Positions 62,496-64,000 of a stretch of DNA of 64,000 nucleotides are shown one piece after another. The notes under the pieces are model-generated. The model made no database searches and was not told where the DNA came from. It saw nothing but the letters and a program-made list of their open reading frames with translations. The position numbers were made by a program, and so were the translations under genes. Positions within the stretch are counted from its first letter, which is position 1. Every line of letters starts with the position of its first letter. The DNA comes from Maribacter sp. MJ134 (GTDB lineage: Bacteria; Bacteroidota; Bacteroidia; Flavobacteriales; Flavobacteriaceae), in the NCBI RefSeq assembly GCF_003970695.1, contig NZ_CP034570.1, positions 3,472,001-3,536,000 of the forward strand, read 5' to 3'.

Positions 62496-62756
62496 ATGAA
62501 TATATCCGTAGAGCTTACATTCTCACCCTTGCAGGATGATTTCGAAGAACACATTATCAACTTTATTAAAAAACTAAGGAATTCTGGCTTAACCGTCCTT
62601 GAGAATCCGCTGAGCACCCAGGTTTATGGCGAATACGATGCTGTAATGAAGGTTTTACATCAGGAAATAAAAATAGCCTTTGAACTTATGGATAAAGGCT
62701 TATTGTACATGAAGTTGGTAAAATCTGACAGAAGCGATTATGAGCCTCTTTTTTGA
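62496..62756 (+). CDS. YkoF/MTH1187-like (thiamine-binding) protein
   Basis: 86 residues with a single ferredoxin-like alpha/beta fold: ISVELTFSPLQDDFEEHIIN, FIKKLRNSGLTVLENPLSTQ, VYGEYDAVMKVLHQEIKIAF. The spacing of SxSPL and the hydrophobic strands resemble the thiamine-binding YkoF and MTH1187/DUF77 families. The link is by pattern, not search. It overlaps pnuC by 17 bases, which supports a role in vitamin salvage. Function inferred, not certain. Confidence 0.7.
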   Translation: MNISVELTFSPLQDDFEEHIINFIKKLRNSGLTVLENPLSTQVYGEYDAVMKVLHQEIKIAFELMDKGLLYMKLVKSDRSDYEPLF

Positions 62757-63372
62757 TTGGATTTTTGCCCAGTATCAAGATACACCATCACATCTAATCG
62801 TATTGGAGATGATCGGGGTATTTTTTGGCTTTCTAAGCGTATGGTATTCCAAACAAGAAAATATCCTTGTATTCCCTACAGGGATTATAAGTACGGGAAT
62901 ATTCGTTTATATTCTTCTGGTATTCGGTTTATTGGGAGATATGTTGATTAACGCTTACTACTTTTCCATGAGTGTATTTGGCTGGTACGTTTGGACAAGG
63001 AAAGTGGATGACAGTCATTTTACACCCGTTACAAGAACTACGCTGCAAGAAAAAAAATGGTCGGTTGCCCTCTTTGTATCCACGATCCTATTTGTTTGTG
63101 TTATCTATTGGATTTTTGATAAGTTCAATAACTGGACGGCATACGTAGACACCTTTACGACCGCTATCTTTTTTGTAGGGATGTGGCTCATGGCCAAGAA
63201 GAAGTTAGAAAACTGGATATATTGGATAATTGGAGATATCATATCTGTTCCTCTGTATTTGTACAAAGGACTTATATTTACATCGCTCCAGTTCTTTTTA
63301 TTTACCATTATTGCTATTTACGGTTATCTCGCATGGAAGAAAAGTATAAACAACAACCTTCAGACCTCTTAA
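62740..63372 (+). CDS. pnuC: PnuC-family vitamin transporter
   Basis: 210 residues with about seven transmembrane helices and the PnuC pattern: GFLSVWYSKQENILVFPTGI, MLINAYYFSMSVFGWYVWTR, NWTAYVDTFTTAIFFVGMWL, WIIGDIISVPLYLYKGL. The family transports vitamins by facilitated diffusion with trapping by a kinase. Bacteroidota versions carry thiamine (PnuT) or nicotinamide riboside; the YkoF/MTH1187-like neighbour points to thiamine and the NadR-like one to nicotinamide riboside. Both possible. Confidence 0.92.
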   Translation: MSLFFDWIFAQYQDTPSHLIVLEMIGVFFGFLSVWYSKQENILVFPTGIISTGIFVYILLVFGLLGDMLINAYYFSMSVFGWYVWTRKVDDSHFTPVTRTTLQEKKWSVALFVSTILFVCVIYWIFDKFNNWTAYVDTFTTAIFFVGMWLMAKKKLENWIYWIIGDIISVPLYLYKGLIFTSLQFFLFTIIAIYGYLAWKKSINNNLQTS

Positions 63373-63896
63373 AAGTTGTCCTTTTCGGGCCGGAATCAAC
63401 AGGAAAAACGACCCTTTCGGAGCAGTTGGCCAGACATTATAATACAGTCTGGGTGCCAGAGTACGCACGGGAGTACTTACAGCGAAAATGGAACAATGAG
63501 CGGAAGACCTGTGAACCGCATGATTTGTTGCCCATTGCTGCTGGGCAAATGCGATTGGAAAATAGTCTGACCAAAAAAGCTACAGAAATTCTGATATGCG
63601 ATACAGATTTATTGGAGACCAAAGTATATTCGGAGGCCTATTATATTGGTAATTGTGACCCTATTCTTGAAAAACATGCCTTGCGGAACAAATATGACCT
63701 GTATTTTTTAACCTACATAGATATTCCCTGGGAGGCAGATGATTTACGGGATAAACCTGAGGAGCGAGAAGAAATGTTTTCTTATTTTAAAAATACATTA
63801 GAGAAATACGGGCGTAATTTTATTATATTAAAGGGAAATAAAAAGGAGCGTTTAAAAACGGCCATAGCACACATAGATAAATTATTAGAGAAATGA
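63333..63896 (+). CDS. NadR-like AAA ATPase/kinase
   Basis: 187 residues from ATG 63333 (MEEKYKQQP), overlapping pnuC by 40 bases; an open frame extends further upstream but within pnuC. P-loop LFGPESTGKTTLSEQLARHY, WVPEYAREYLQRK, ICDTDLLETKVYSEAYY, YLTYIDIPWEADDLRD-type region (LTYIDIPWEADDLRDKPEER) as in the kinase domain of NadR. It should phosphorylate the vitamin brought in by PnuC and so trap it. The nucleotidyltransferase domain of full NadR is absent. Confidence 0.87.
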   Translation: MEEKYKQQPSDLLKVVLFGPESTGKTTLSEQLARHYNTVWVPEYAREYLQRKWNNERKTCEPHDLLPIAAGQMRLENSLTKKATEILICDTDLLETKVYSEAYYIGNCDPILEKHALRNKYDLYFLTYIDIPWEADDLRDKPEEREEMFSYFKNTLEKYGRNFIILKGNKKERLKTAIAHIDKLLEK

Positions 63897-64000
63897 TGGA
63901 ATTTACGGAGAAAGATAAGGAACAGTTAAAGTCTAAAGGGATATCCGAAACGAAGGTAAGCGCACAGATTGAAACATTTAAGGAAGGAATCCCCTTCGTT
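63893..64000 (+). CDS. DUF4301 protein, cut by window end
   Basis: The frame starts at the ATGA overlapping the kinase stop (ATG 63893, or the adjacent ATG 63896). About 36 residues are visible, beginning MEFTEKDKEQLKSKGISETK and continuing with the VSAQIETFKEGIPFV pattern, the N-terminus of DUF4301 proteins of Bacteroidota. Function unknown. It is the last visible gene of the YkoF/PnuC/kinase operon; the C-terminus lies outside the window. Confidence 0.75.
   Translation, partial: MMEFTEKDKEQLKSKGISETKVSAQIETFKEGIPFV

Overview
The window is a chromosomal segment of a Bacteroidota bacterium, almost certainly family Flavobacteriaceae, probably marine (a Maribacter/Zobellia/Arenibacter-like genus is my inference). 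The grounds are the gldE-gldD gliding motility pair behind mutY and ssb, two TonB-dependent receptors, a DUF4270 lipoprotein, an atpD-atpC pair apart from the other ATP synthase genes, a tiny AURKAIP1/COX24-type basic protein next to an HU gene, promoters of the Bacteroidota TAnnTTTG type, few Shine-Dalgarno sequences and moderately AT-rich DNA. I see no tRNA, rRNA, CRISPR array, transposase, integrase or prophage gene.

Layout. 1-4341: a cut-off Ig-like lipoprotein, comF broken by a one-base frameshift, a coiled-coil membrane protein and glyS. 4405-7922: a two-gene DNA methyltransferase plus PD-(D/E)XK nuclease module, more AT-rich than its flanks, likely an acquired defence island. 7919-14264: a TonB receptor with a small barrel protein, xth, a cytochrome-c/FG-GAP protein, an aldo/keto reductase and a 35-residue membrane peptide. 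14261-19303 (minus): panC-panD-flippase-like protein-esterase-like protein-small membrane protein-radA. 19407-24119: a half-length glycogen-synthase-like protein, a DUF4270 lipoprotein and glmS. 24311-30791: TonB receptor, SGNH lipoprotein, atpD-atpC. 30845-33503: HTH/DUF2975 pair and an M61 peptidase.

33633-43247: two small envelope proteins, then the biotin locus bioF-DUF2007-bioD, bioA-ketosynthase-bioB, with a GT39 membrane glycosyltransferase on the opposite strand between bioD and bioA, and a cupin-like dioxygenase after bioB. 43237-45975 (minus): recX, an RNase E/G family gene, the COX24-like mini-protein and HU. 46103-50510: mutY, ssb, gldE, gldD, a PLP dehydratase. 50523-56763: small envelope proteins, an EamA transporter, a head-GIN beta-helix protein and an M16 peptidase pair. 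56945-64000: DUF4199, rplU (with an HhH extension) and rpmA, a deoxyribonucleotidase, a reductase-like dehydrogenase, ahcY, a phosphopantetheinyl transferase, and a tight operon of a YkoF/MTH1187-like protein, PnuC, a NadR-like kinase and a DUF4301 gene cut by the window end.

Most genes are housekeeping. The best candidates for something not well described are the methyltransferase-nuclease pair, the ketosynthase inside the biotin locus, the YkoF/PnuC/NadR-like salvage operon, the L21-HhH fusion, the glycogen-synthase half-protein tied to panC and DUF4270, and the comF frameshift that lies on a canonical slippery heptamer.
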